23,257 nt of DNA from Bacteroidales bacterium UBA5342 (GCA_002408065.1 DHQI01000018.1:19246-42502), one strand, 5' to 3'. Counted from the first letter of the stretch, positions 8,247-14,556 are shown. Made by a program: numbers and translations. Notes: generated by a model from the sequence alone, not told the origin.

Positions 8247-9188
8247 TTGGAGCATTTAATATCAATAGAAGAAACGGATCTAACGACCTTTTATGGCACG
8301 GGAGACCGTAATGTACGTTTGTTGCAAGACCTTTTTCCGCGCTTGCGTATCGTGGCCCGGGGCAATGTGATCAAGATCTCAGGGGCGGAAGAGCGCATTG
8401 CTGCTTTCAACGAGAAGGTAGAGGCATTGATGGAGTATTGTAATACTTATAATAAACTGCCGGAAAGTATTGTCCGGGAAATAGTATCCGGTGCTAACGC
8501 TATGGAGTCGATGCCTGAAAACACCGTCATCTTTGGCGTCAATGGGCGTCCTGTTGCTGCCAAAACACCCAATCAGCGTAAGTTGGTAAAGATTTACGAT
8601 AAAAACGACCTTATCTTTGCTTGCGGTCCGGCCGGAACAGGAAAAACCTATACGGCCATTGCTCTGGCTGTAAGGGCGCTGAAAAATCGCGAAGTGAGCC
8701 GCATTATCCTGAGTCGTCCTGCCGTGGAAGCAGGGGAGAGCCTGGGTTTTTTACCGGGTGATATGCGCGAAAAAATAGATCCCTACCTGCAGCCTTTGTA
8801 CGATGCATTGCGCGATATGATTCCTCAGCACCGTTTACGTGAATATATGGAGGATGAAGTTATTCACATCGCTCCTTTGGCATACATGCGTGGCCGCACA
8901 CTGAACAATGCCGTGGTGATTCTCGACGAGGCTCAAAACACCACCTCCAGTCAGCTGAAAATGTTTCTGACCCGTATGGGGAGTAATGCCAAATTTATCG
9001 TGACCGGAGATATCACACAAGTGGATTTGCCACGTAAAGTCAAAAGTGGCTTGCCTCAAGCCATTAATATTTTGCGTGATGTAAAAGGCATCGGTGTAGT
9101 ACAGTTCGATGATTCTGATATTGTGCGTCACCAGCTCGTAAGGGATATCGTCAAAGCTTATGAAAAGTATGATGAAGAGAGCGTCTAA
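8247..9188 (+). CDS. PhoH family protein (P-loop ATPase)
   Basis: A cytosolic P-loop ATPase of 313 residues. Known PhoH relatives (E. coli YbeZ/PhoH) are linked to RNA metabolism and ribosome maturation and often pair with the RNase YbeY, which is not seen here. An N-terminal part (FYGTGDRNVRLLQDLFP, RLRIVARGNVIKISG) matches the KH-like region of the family. Walker A GPAGTGKT lies at 127-134 and Walker B VVILDEAQ at 223-230; VTGDITQVDLPR and SGLPQAI are also typical. The start used is TTG at 8247; it gives an N-terminus (EHLISIEETDLTTFYG) that fits the family, and no ATG is available before the conserved region. Confidence 0.92.
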   Translation: MEHLISIEETDLTTFYGTGDRNVRLLQDLFPRLRIVARGNVIKISGAEERIAAFNEKVEALMEYCNTYNKLPESIVREIVSGANAMESMPENTVIFGVNGRPVAAKTPNQRKLVKIYDKNDLIFACGPAGTGKTYTAIALAVRALKNREVSRIILSRPAVEAGESLGFLPGDMREKIDPYLQPLYDALRDMIPQHRLREYMEDEVIHIAPLAYMRGRTLNNAVVILDEAQNTTSSQLKMFLTRMGSNAKFIVTGDITQVDLPRKVKSGLPQAINILRDVKGIGVVQFDDSDIVRHQLVRDIVKAYEKYDEESV

Positions 9189-9264
9189 ACATAAGATGTT
9201 TAAAAGAGATCACAATTTAAATGTCCCATGTTTTAAGACGCCGACAATATAAACGTCTAGCGTT

Positions 9265-10161
9265 ATGGATCATTCAAGATTAGAGCAATTATTAGATTTG
9301 CTGCTTTACCTGTCAAGCGGTATAAAGCGGAGTAAGCAAGAGGTAAGGGAGCGCTTTGGTATGACAGATCGTACGTTTTACCGCTATATTGAAACTTTGC
9401 GTAGTGTTGGTTTTATCTTGCCCAAGCCTAAGGATGGTCTTTATTTTATCGATAAGGAGAGCCCCTATTTTCGTGAAATTGATGAGTTGTTACATTTTTC
9501 GAAAGAAGAGGCTTATATCTTACAAAAAGCCATTCATTCTATTGATAATGAAAACCTGTTAAAACAAAATCTGGTCAATAAACTCTATGCACTTTATGAT
9601 TTTGACAGGGTGGCCGATACGGTGGTGAAAAAAGAAAATTCGGAGCATATTCATCAGTTGATGTGCGCTATCAAAGACCACAAACGTGTTGTGCTAAAAG
9701 CTTATCGTAGTGCTAACAGCGATAAGGTGAGCAACCGCCTGATAGAACCCTTCGATTTTACCACGAACTACATAGGTACCTGGGCTTATGAAGTAGAAAG
9801 TGGCAGGTGTAAGATATTCAGAAATACCCGTATGGCTGCTGTAGAAGTGCTGGACGATGATTGGGCTTACGAAGATGAACATCAAAGTTATCCTACCGAT
9901 GTCTTTCGTTATAGCTCTGCAGAACGCTTGCCGGTGAAGCTGCGTTTATCCATCCGGGCGGCTAACCTTCTGATAGAGGAATATCCCCTCTCCGAAAAAT
10001 ATATAAGTCAAGATGGCGATAATGCTGTTTTTGAAGCTGAAGTCTGTAGTTTTAAGGGTGTAGGCCGCTTTGTGCTGGGATTAGCCGATGAGGTTGAAGT
10101 GCTTGAATCCAATGATTTCAAAAAATATTTGAAAAAAATAACAAAAAATATTTCCTACTGA
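9265..10161 (+). CDS. WYL-domain transcriptional regulator
   Basis: A 298-residue cytosolic regulator. Residues 1-60 form a winged helix-turn-helix (RLEQLLDLLLYLSSG, MTDRTFYRYIETLRSVGF). A linker leads to a WYL domain at about 120-210 (VVLKAYRSANSDKVSNRLIEPFDFTTNYIGTWAYEVESG, written here as one region), and residues 215-298 form a C-terminal WCX-like extension. WYL regulators sense ligands, possibly nucleic acids, and are common beside CRISPR and other defence genes. This gene is the last one before the REP-rich zone and lies about 2.8 kb upstream of cas6 on the same strand. Control of the cas genes is a guess from context only. Confidence 0.88.
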   Translation: MDHSRLEQLLDLLLYLSSGIKRSKQEVRERFGMTDRTFYRYIETLRSVGFILPKPKDGLYFIDKESPYFREIDELLHFSKEEAYILQKAIHSIDNENLLKQNLVNKLYALYDFDRVADTVVKKENSEHIHQLMCAIKDHKRVVLKAYRSANSDKVSNRLIEPFDFTTNYIGTWAYEVESGRCKIFRNTRMAAVEVLDDDWAYEDEHQSYPTDVFRYSSAERLPVKLRLSIRAANLLIEEYPLSEKYISQDGDNAVFEAEVCSFKGVGRFVLGLADEVEVLESNDFKKYLKKITKNISY

Positions 10162-10258
10162 CGCTAGTTGGCAGTCGCTACCCTTTCCTTTGCTTCCATA
10201 ATTGAGGATGAGAGTTTTTATTCATCATTTAAAACTCTGTGACAAATTTTTAATTTTT

Positions 10259-10293
10259 CATTTTCGCTTGCTGAACATAGCCGAAGCATCATT
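10259..10293. repeat. Short copy of a REP-like interspersed repeat
   Basis: Begins CATTTTCGCTTGCTGA and ends CGAAGCATCATT. The same two ends recur at 10686-10743 around a longer middle. It is embedded in TTTTTCATT-type AT-rich filler ahead of the HIRAN gene. Confidence 0.7.
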
Positions 10294-10335
10294 CTTCATT
10301 CTTCATTTTTAATTTTTCATTTTTAATTTAAAATT

Positions 10336-10662
10336 ATGGAACACATTTATTTTGATAGTTTTAATATGGCAGGAGGCAATTATTATGAGTTGCCCATCGT
10401 ATTCCAAAAGCTTAAAATTGGCAAAAAGCTACGCCTTGTCTCCGAACCCGACAACCGCTACGACGAATTTGCGGTAGCAATTTATTTCAAGGATCATAAA
10501 ATTGGTTTTGTGCCGCGTAACTCTAACCGGAAATTAGCCCTATTGTTAAAAGCCGGCGTTGATGTGTTTGATGCCCGCGTACAGTCAATACATCCCGAAG
10601 AGCATCCTGCCAATCAACTGGATGTCGTCCTTTATATTCTGACGCCCAATTCTCAACCTTAA
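10336..10662 (+). CDS. HIRAN-domain protein
   Basis: A 108-residue single-domain protein. The segment LVSEPDNRYDEFAVAIYF followed by HKIGFVPRNSNRKLA is the HIRAN signature (acidic loop, N.YD..AV, IG.VPR.N). In SNF2-type proteins this domain recognises DNA ends or stalled forks; stand-alone bacterial copies are of unknown role but occur with nucleases and helicases. No other domain is fused. The ATG at 10336 follows AT-rich repeat sequence and no ribosome binding site is evident. The gene is flanked on both sides by copies of the same REP-like repeat. Confidence 0.85.
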   Translation: MEHIYFDSFNMAGGNYYELPIVFQKLKIGKKLRLVSEPDNRYDEFAVAIYFKDHKIGFVPRNSNRKLALLLKAGVDVFDARVQSIHPEEHPANQLDVVLYILTPNSQP

Positions 10663-10685
10663 CCTTAACCTCATTTTTCATTCAT

Positions 10686-10743
10686 CATTTTCGCTTGCTG
10701 AGTACTTCGACAAGCTCAGTAACCACGTAGCTGAAGCATCATT
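10686..10743. repeat. Long copy of a REP-like interspersed repeat with CTGAG/CTCAG hairpin
   Basis: Shares its first 16 bases and last 11 bases with the copy at 10259-10293. The longer middle contains CTGAGTACTTCGACAAG followed by CTCAG, giving a CTGAG/CTCAG stem. The ACTTCGACAAGCTCAGT core is a REP-like palindrome type seen in many bacteria (from memory). Confidence 0.7.
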
Positions 10744-10764
10744 TTTTATTTTTCATTTAAAACC

Positions 10765-10920
10765 ATGTTAGCCATAGCCATCATTATAGGAGTAGTATAT
10801 TTAGCCTTGAACTTTGCTGAAAACTTACCTGAAAAAGACAACAACGATTTCCATTCTCACCGACAACTGTCTTCGTTTAAGGAGAATGAACAGCGTATAA
10901 ACGAACGTGTTGTCCAATAA
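10765..10920 (+). CDS. Small hypothetical membrane peptide, 51 residues
   Basis: ATG to TAA, 51 residues. It begins with a hydrophobic helix (MLAIAIIIGVVYLALNFAENL) and continues with a charged tail (PEKDNNDFHSHRQLSSFKEN). No family was recognised. The ATG follows the AT-rich end of the REP-like repeat, and the gene sits 60 bases before the RNA ligase gene on the same strand, so the two could share a transcript. Small size makes it uncertain, but the clear helix-plus-charged-tail pattern supports a real product. Confidence 0.5.
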   Translation: MLAIAIIIGVVYLALNFAENLPEKDNNDFHSHRQLSSFKENEQRINERVVQ

Positions 10921-10980
10921 TTTCTTAGAATAAGGAGCCACCTTGGAAACGTACATTATAATCATCAAAAATCTATCATT

Positions 10981-11970
10981 ATGTTTCATAAATTTTCATC
11001 TATTGAGAATGCGTATCAGTCGGAGTTTCTGGAACGCATTGAACGAGAAGGCTTTGCCGGGTGCCGGTATGTGGTGCAAGAAAAAGCCCATGGGGCTAAT
11101 ATGAGTTTCATCACTGATGACGGCAAACATTTTGTTGCTGCACGACGCACAGCTTTATTAGAGTCCGGCGAGAAATTTTATGGTTACGAAAAGGTGCTGG
11201 ATAAGTTGATTCCACAGCTTAAAGCTTTGTGGCTGAGTATCAAAAATGATGTGCCTGATCTGGAACAAATGACGGTTTTTGGCGAGTTGATAGGCGGTGA
11301 TTACCGTCATCCGGAGGTGGCGCGTAATAAGGAGGCTACTATGATTCAGAAAGGCATCTATTATACGCCGGATAATGCTTTTTATGCTTACGATATTATG
11401 CTGAATAAGAATTATTACCTGAATGTAGAAAAGGCCAATCATTATTTTGAAATGCACCATTTGCTTTATGCTAAAACTTTGTTTGCTGGCAGTTTGGATG
11501 AATGTCTGGGGTTTCCGAATGATAAGCCCTCGGAAATATACCAAGCCTTTAGCTTGCCCGAAACAGAAGATAATGTGATGGAAGGTGTGGTGATACGCCC
11601 GGCAGAGCCTTGCTACCTGAGCAATGGCAGCCGTGTGATGATTAAGAATAAAAATGGGCGCTGGGAGGAAAAAGCTAAACGGAAAAAACGTATCGTTATA
11701 CACACTCCGCCATCGGACCAAGTAGTGGCTATGCAACAAGCCATAGACGAGTATATTACCGATAACCGCCTCAGTAATGTGCTAAGCAAAACAGGTCAGG
11801 CCACACCTCAAAAGATGGGTGAAATACTCGCGATGTACAGCCGCGATGTGATGGACGATTTTCTGAAAGATAACGCTGCTGCCTTTAATGAACTGGAAAA
11901 GAAAGAGCAAAAAGCGGTGACTAAAATTATTAATAGTAAGGTAGTACCGCTGCTTAAGAAACGGATGTAG
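10981..11970 (+). CDS. RNA ligase, T4 Rnl2-like family
   Basis: A 329-residue nucleotidyltransferase that should seal RNA 3'-OH/5'-phosphate ends through a lysyl-AMP intermediate. Motif I is EKAHGAN with adenylated Lys35, at the same residue number as in T4 Rnl2. Also visible are VAARRTALL (motif Ia region), FGELIGG (motif III), FYAYDIML (IIIa region), EGVVIRP (motif IV) and VMIKNKNGRWEE (motif V). The C-terminal 80 or so residues are helical. The substrate in this organism is unknown. It lies directly upstream of the first RAYT unit and the CRISPR locus; a link with CRISPR is inference from proximity only. A REP hairpin begins 12 bases after its stop. Confidence 0.92.
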   Translation: MFHKFSSIENAYQSEFLERIEREGFAGCRYVVQEKAHGANMSFITDDGKHFVAARRTALLESGEKFYGYEKVLDKLIPQLKALWLSIKNDVPDLEQMTVFGELIGGDYRHPEVARNKEATMIQKGIYYTPDNAFYAYDIMLNKNYYLNVEKANHYFEMHHLLYAKTLFAGSLDECLGFPNDKPSEIYQAFSLPETEDNVMEGVVIRPAEPCYLSNGSRVMIKNKNGRWEEKAKRKKRIVIHTPPSDQVVAMQQAIDEYITDNRLSNVLSKTGQATPQKMGEILAMYSRDVMDDFLKDNAAAFNELEKKEQKAVTKIINSKVVPLLKKRM

Positions 11971-11982
11971 TTTGGGGATTTT

Positions 11983-12009
11983 ATCCGGGTTTCGAACCCT
12001 GACAGGGAT
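11983..12009. repeat. REP family 1 hairpin, copy a (deleted left arm)
   Basis: Reads ATCCGGGTTTCGAACCC then TGACAGGGAT. It matches the 33-base family-1 hairpin except for a 6-base gap in the left arm. It lies 12 bases after the RNA ligase stop and just outside the direct repeat that borders the first RAYT unit. Confidence 0.85.
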
Positions 12010-12025
12010 AAAAATAAACATGCAT

Positions 12026-12061
12026 TTTATTTGTTTTTCTGATTTATTATTTGATAAATTG
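12026..12061 (+). repeat. Left direct repeat of first RAYT unit
   Basis: 36 bases matching 12873-12908 at 33 positions with no gaps. It begins TTTATTTG and ends ATTATTTGATAAATTG. The right copy sits just upstream of cas6. Confidence 0.8.
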
Positions 12062-12098
12062 CCGATAATTAACTGAATAAGAAATAAAAGTTGAAGTG

Positions 12099-12716
12099 AT
12101 GCAAAGTAGCGATAAATTGGTCAATGGGAAGTATTACCATATTTATACTCACGGTGTAGGTGGGCGTAATTTGTTTAAAGAAGCCGAAAACTATGAATAC
12201 TTTCTTCATCAGTATGATAAATATATTTCGCCGGTGGCCGATACCTTTGCTTGGGCATTGATGCCTAATCATGTGCATTTTCTTGTTCGGGTGAAAGCTT
12301 CCGATGAAATCCCTGTCAGGGTTCCAAACCCTGATAGGGATGGGGTGTACCTGAAGATTTCATCGCCTGAAATGCAATTCTCAAAACTCTTTAATGGCTA
12401 TGCACAGGCTTTTAATAAAAGGCAAACAATGGAAGGAAGTCTTTTTCGCCGTCGTTTTAAACGCAAACAAGTAGACAATATCCATTACCTGAAACAACTC
12501 ATACTCTACATTCATAATAACCCCGTACATCATGGTTTTTGTTCCCATCCTTTGGAATATCCGTGGACAAGCTATTTGACTTGTGTATCCTTAAAACCGA
12601 CTAAGCTGAACCGCGACGAAGTGATAGGCTGGTTTAATGATCTGGGGGAGTTCAAATCAAAACACGGCGAGGAGATCGATTGGGGAGATCTGGAGTTGTG
12701 GTTGGGTTATATCTGA
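12099..12716 (+). CDS. REP-associated tyrosine transposase (RAYT, Y1_Tnp/IS200-like), first copy
   Basis: A 205-residue single-strand DNA transposase of the HUH type. The ATG at 12099 is chosen over the adjacent GTG at 12096 because it matches the start of the second copy (15-16 residues ahead of YYHIYTH). Key residues are H58-V-H60 in MPNHVHFLVRV, catalytic Tyr101 in LFNGYAQAFNK, and the family features GSLFRRRFKRKQV, LILYIHNNPVHHGF and YPWTSYLTC. Residues 71-81 (IPVRVPNPDRD) are encoded by a complete 33-base REP hairpin. This segment falls in the loop between the HUH motif and the tyrosine helix, so the enzyme core should be spared. The stop codon overlaps a second hairpin. About 80% of the 3' half is shared by eye with the gene at 13782. 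Such genes are usually domesticated single copies that disperse REP sequences. Confidence 0.9.
   Translation: MQSSDKLVNGKYYHIYTHGVGGRNLFKEAENYEYFLHQYDKYISPVADTFAWALMPNHVHFLVRVKASDEIPVRVPNPDRDGVYLKISSPEMQFSKLFNGYAQAFNKRQTMEGSLFRRRFKRKQVDNIHYLKQLILYIHNNPVHHGFCSHPLEYPWTSYLTCVSLKPTKLNRDEVIGWFNDLGEFKSKHGEEIDWGDLELWLGYI
12309..12341. repeat. REP family 1 hairpin, copy b, in frame inside the first RAYT gene
   Basis: 33 bases with 15-base arms (ATCCCTGTCAGGGTT / AACCCTGATAGGGAT, one G-T wobble) around CCA. It starts exactly on a codon boundary and occupies 11 codons. Confidence 0.93.
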
Positions 12717-12748
12717 TCCCTGTCAGGGTTCCGAACCCTGACAGGGAT
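12716..12748. repeat. REP family 1 hairpin, copy c, starting on the RAYT stop codon
   Basis: 33 bases, arms ATCCCTGTCAGGGTT and AACCCTGACAGGGAT around CCG, perfectly paired. Its first base is the last A of the TGA stop of the transposase gene. It may also act as a transcription barrier. Confidence 0.93.
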
Positions 12749-12872
12749 GGTGCAGTTAGCTTTGATTGGCTCGCTAGAATTACCTCAAACCCTATTCGCT
12801 CTAGCTTTCAGATACTTATTAACCATCTTTTCCACCGCCCTGTTAATAACTTTCTGAGGATTAATGAGGTGC

Positions 12873-12908
12873 TTTATTTGGATTTCTGATTAATTATTTG
12901 ATAAATTG
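12873..12908 (+). repeat. Right direct repeat of first RAYT unit
   Basis: Matches 12026-12061 at 33 of 36 positions. It ends 50 bases before the chosen cas6 ATG, so it may form part of the original cas6 upstream region. Confidence 0.8.
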
Positions 12909-12958
12909 TGAGGCAAAACATTGAAAATTATTGTAATAATTATAAAAACCGCACTATT

Positions 12959-13720
12959 ATGAGAATTAAAGTCACCTTTAATCGCACAGGCCGTCAGCGT
13001 ATGTTGCCTATGGACTACCAGTACTACATCAGCGCCTGGATCTATAAAGTGATCCGCAGTGCCGATGAAGATTTTGCCGAATTTCTGCATAACAAAGGCT
13101 ATGGCGAGGAAAACAAAGCTTACAAATTGTTTTGCTTTGACCGTTTGGAATTTGGAAAACCAAAGCTCTGGAAAGAGAAAAAACTCTTTGAGATCAGGCA
13201 AGATGCCTTGGAGTTAAAAATCTCGTTTGATGTAAAAGAGGCGGCATCGCATTTTATCAAAGGCTTGTTTATGGATCAGGAATTCTTTCTGGGCAACCGC
13301 TTTAATGGTATAGACCTAAAAGTGGTACAGGTGGCCGTACTCCCTGAGCCCGACTACCAAGAAACGATGCGCTACAAACTCCGCACTCCTTGGGTGGTAA
13401 GCCTAAAGACAGAACAGGACCGCCATCCGCAGTACCTATCGCCCAGCGATGAGCGTTTTATTGCTTTGGCAGAAAAGCATATTAGCGAAAAGGCCAAAAC
13501 TATTCACGGCATTACGGATGCGGCTATAGAACTAAACATCCTTTCGGACAGCAAACGCGCCGGATTTAGGATAAAACCCGATACACCTCAAGAAAGCCGT
13601 GTAGTGGGTAACCTCTTCGAGTTCGAACTCAAGGCGCCCATAGCCGTGCATCAGATGATCTATGGCGCGGGCATTAGTGAGAAGAGTGCTGTGGGATTTG
13701 GTTGGGTGGAAGAGAAGTAG
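12959..13720 (+). CDS. cas6: Cas6, CRISPR repeat endoribonuclease
   Basis: A 253-residue RAMP protein that cuts the array transcript within each repeat to release crRNAs with an 8-base 5' handle. The ATG at 12959 gives the usual Cas6 opening MRIKVTF and LPMDYQYYISAWIYKVI; an upstream GTG at 12908 in the same frame would add 17 uncharacteristic residues. His44 in FLHNKGY sits where Cas6 proteins carry the general acid/base histidine. The C-terminal glycine-rich loop is GAGISEKSAVGFGWVE. It lies between two RAYT units. Its last bases (13676-13715) are duplicated at 14517-14556, where the frame would continue as EERISNINN and stop 4 bases before cas8b. The present EEK ending was probably made by the insertion. 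The conserved core is intact. Confidence 0.93.
   Translation: MRIKVTFNRTGRQRMLPMDYQYYISAWIYKVIRSADEDFAEFLHNKGYGEENKAYKLFCFDRLEFGKPKLWKEKKLFEIRQDALELKISFDVKEAASHFIKGLFMDQEFFLGNRFNGIDLKVVQVAVLPEPDYQETMRYKLRTPWVVSLKTEQDRHPQYLSPSDERFIALAEKHISEKAKTIHGITDAAIELNILSDSKRAGFRIKPDTPQESRVVGNLFEFELKAPIAVHQMIYGAGISEKSAVGFGWVEEK
13676..13715 (+). repeat. Left direct repeat of second RAYT unit, inside cas6 3' end
   Basis: 40 bases identical to 14517-14556 with no mismatch. It encodes the SEKSAVGFGWVEE end of Cas6. Confidence 0.93.
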
Positions 13721-13752
13721 ATTTGTCAGCGTGCGCAGCTCCTGATAAGATT
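13720..13752. repeat. REP family 2 hairpin, copy a, starting on the cas6 stop codon
   Basis: 33 bases beginning GATTTGTCAGCGTGCGCAG, 28 of 33 identical to copy b. Its first base is the G of the cas6 TAG stop. Confidence 0.88.
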
Positions 13753-13781
13753 GGATAAAAAATGATAGTATAAGAATAAAG

Positions 13782-14456
13782 ATGAAAAATGAAGCATTAA
13801 ATACTGGTAATTATTATCATATCTATACACACGCTGTGGGTGGCCGCAATTTGTTTAAAGAGGCTGATAATTACGACTATTTTCTGCATCAATATGATAG
13901 GTTTATATCGCCGGTAGCCGATACTTTTGCTTGGGCGCTGATGCCTAATCATGTGCATTTCCTTATTCGAGTAAAGAAAGATGTGGTTTATAAATACTCC
14001 AACGTTGACGGGTCTATGGACGCCGTCAAGTTTAATGAACATAAGTGGGAAACGATTGACTTGTCAGCGTGCGAAGCTCCTGACAAGGTCAAGATACCCA
14101 AAGCAGAAAAACATTTTGCTCATCTCTTTAATTCGTATGCGCGGCATTTTAATAAAAAGTACAATATGCGCGGTGCCCTCTTCGAACGCCCATTTCAACG
14201 TAAACAAGTAGAGAATACTGAATACTTAAAACGATTGATTCTTTATATCCATAATAATCCCGTACATCACGGCTTCTGCTCACATCCTGTAGAATACCCG
14301 TGGACGAGTTATCTGACTTGTGTATCACTCAAGCCCACAAAGCTAAACCGCGACGAAGTGCTAGGCTGGTTTAATGCTATGGGTGAATTTAAAACCAAAC
14401 ACGACGAGGTGATAGATTGGGGAGATATGGAGGATTGGTTACAGATGAAAGAATGA
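13782..14456 (+). CDS. REP-associated tyrosine transposase (RAYT, Y1_Tnp/IS200-like), second copy
   Basis: A 224-residue HUH transposase. It has H57-V-H59 in MPNHVHFLIRV, catalytic Tyr119 in LFNSYARHFNK, then GALFERPFQRKQV, LILYIHNNPVHHGF and YPWTSYLTC. The ATG at 13782 gives the natural start KNEALNTGNYYHIYTH. The loop between the HUH motif and the tyrosine is about 19 residues longer than in the first copy. It contains two 11-codon palindromic segments: residues 74-84 (NVDGSMDAVKF) and 93-103 (DLSACEAPDKV), the latter being a complete family-2 REP hairpin. The TGA stop overlaps the next hairpin. The gene interrupts the cas operon between cas6 and cas8b on the same strand and could be co-transcribed with it. 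Confidence 0.9.
   Translation: MKNEALNTGNYYHIYTHAVGGRNLFKEADNYDYFLHQYDRFISPVADTFAWALMPNHVHFLIRVKKDVVYKYSNVDGSMDAVKFNEHKWETIDLSACEAPDKVKIPKAEKHFAHLFNSYARHFNKKYNMRGALFERPFQRKQVENTEYLKRLILYIHNNPVHHGFCSHPVEYPWTSYLTCVSLKPTKLNRDEVLGWFNAMGEFKTKHDEVIDWGDMEDWLQMKE
14001..14033. repeat. Third palindrome type inside the second RAYT gene
   Basis: 33 bases on a codon boundary. The arms AACGTTGACGG and CCGTCAAGTT pair with one bulged G around a GTCTATGGACG-type loop. It is unlike families 1 and 2, and no second copy was seen in the window. Confidence 0.65.
14058..14090. repeat. REP family 2 hairpin, copy b, in frame inside the second RAYT gene
   Basis: 33 bases on a codon boundary, 11 codons. The arms GACTTGTCAG and CTGACAAGGTC pair with one bulged G. 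The middle GTGC/GCTC can extend the stem. Confidence 0.92.
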
Positions 14457-14486
14457 CTTGTCAACGTACTTGTACTTGACAAGGTC
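14455..14486. repeat. REP family 2 hairpin, copy c, starting on the RAYT stop codon
   Basis: 32 bases. The arms GACTTGTCAA and TTGACAAGGTC carry a compensating G-C to A-T change relative to copy b, and GTAC TT GTAC extends the stem. Its first base is the G of the TGA stop. Confidence 0.88.
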
Positions 14487-14516
14487 AGGATAACAAGAGA
14501 TGAATTAGAATGATGA

Positions 14517-14556
14517 AGTGAGAAGAGTGCTGTGGGATTTGGTTGGGTGGAAGAGA
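14517..14556 (+). repeat. Right direct repeat of second RAYT unit, orphan copy of the cas6 3' end
   Basis: Identical to 13676-13715. Read in the cas6 frame it continues to ATTAGTAATATAAATAAC and TGA, 4 bases before the cas8b ATG. This is probably the original end of cas6. Confidence 0.93.

Larger units (their letters stand above)
12026..12908 (+). mobile_element. First RAYT unit upstream of cas6
   Basis: A transposase gene with family-1 REP hairpins, bounded by 36-base imperfect direct repeats. The period from repeat to repeat is 847 bases. After the hairpin at 12716-12748 the tail to 12872 holds no clear gene. IS200-like HUH transposases are not known to make target duplications, so the border repeats are unusual. 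The boundaries are inferred from the repeats. Confidence 0.55.
13676..14556 (+). mobile_element. Second RAYT unit inserted in the 3' end of cas6
   Basis: A transposase gene with family-2 REP hairpins on both sides and inside it, bounded by 40-base identical direct repeats. The period is 841 bases, close to the 847 of the first unit. The right repeat lies between the transposase and cas8b and is not part of any gene now. This is best explained by insertion into the cas6-cas8b junction with duplication of the site. Confidence 0.65.

Noticed and set aside
10981..11970. RNA ligase as a dedicated CRISPR component
   Set aside because: Rnl2-like ligases are not known parts of type I-B systems and the gene is separated from cas6 by a RAYT unit. 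Kept only as a neighbourhood observation.
12680..12889. A plus-strand frame of about 69 codons running from the end of the first RAYT through the hairpin at 12716
   Set aside because: It overlaps the RAYT 3' end in another frame and its only motif (PVRVPNPDRDG) is the hairpin read as protein. It has no family features.
12785..12889. Minus-strand open stretch reading NPQKVINRAVEKMVNKYLKARANRV
   Set aside because: It looks protein-like, but it is only about 33 codons, lacks a start and matches no family I know. It may be a gene scrap carried in the RAYT unit, but that cannot be supported.
12908..12958. GTG at 12908 as the cas6 start
   Set aside because: The 17 extra residues do not resemble Cas6 and fall partly on the direct repeat. 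The ATG at 12959 gives the standard N-terminus.
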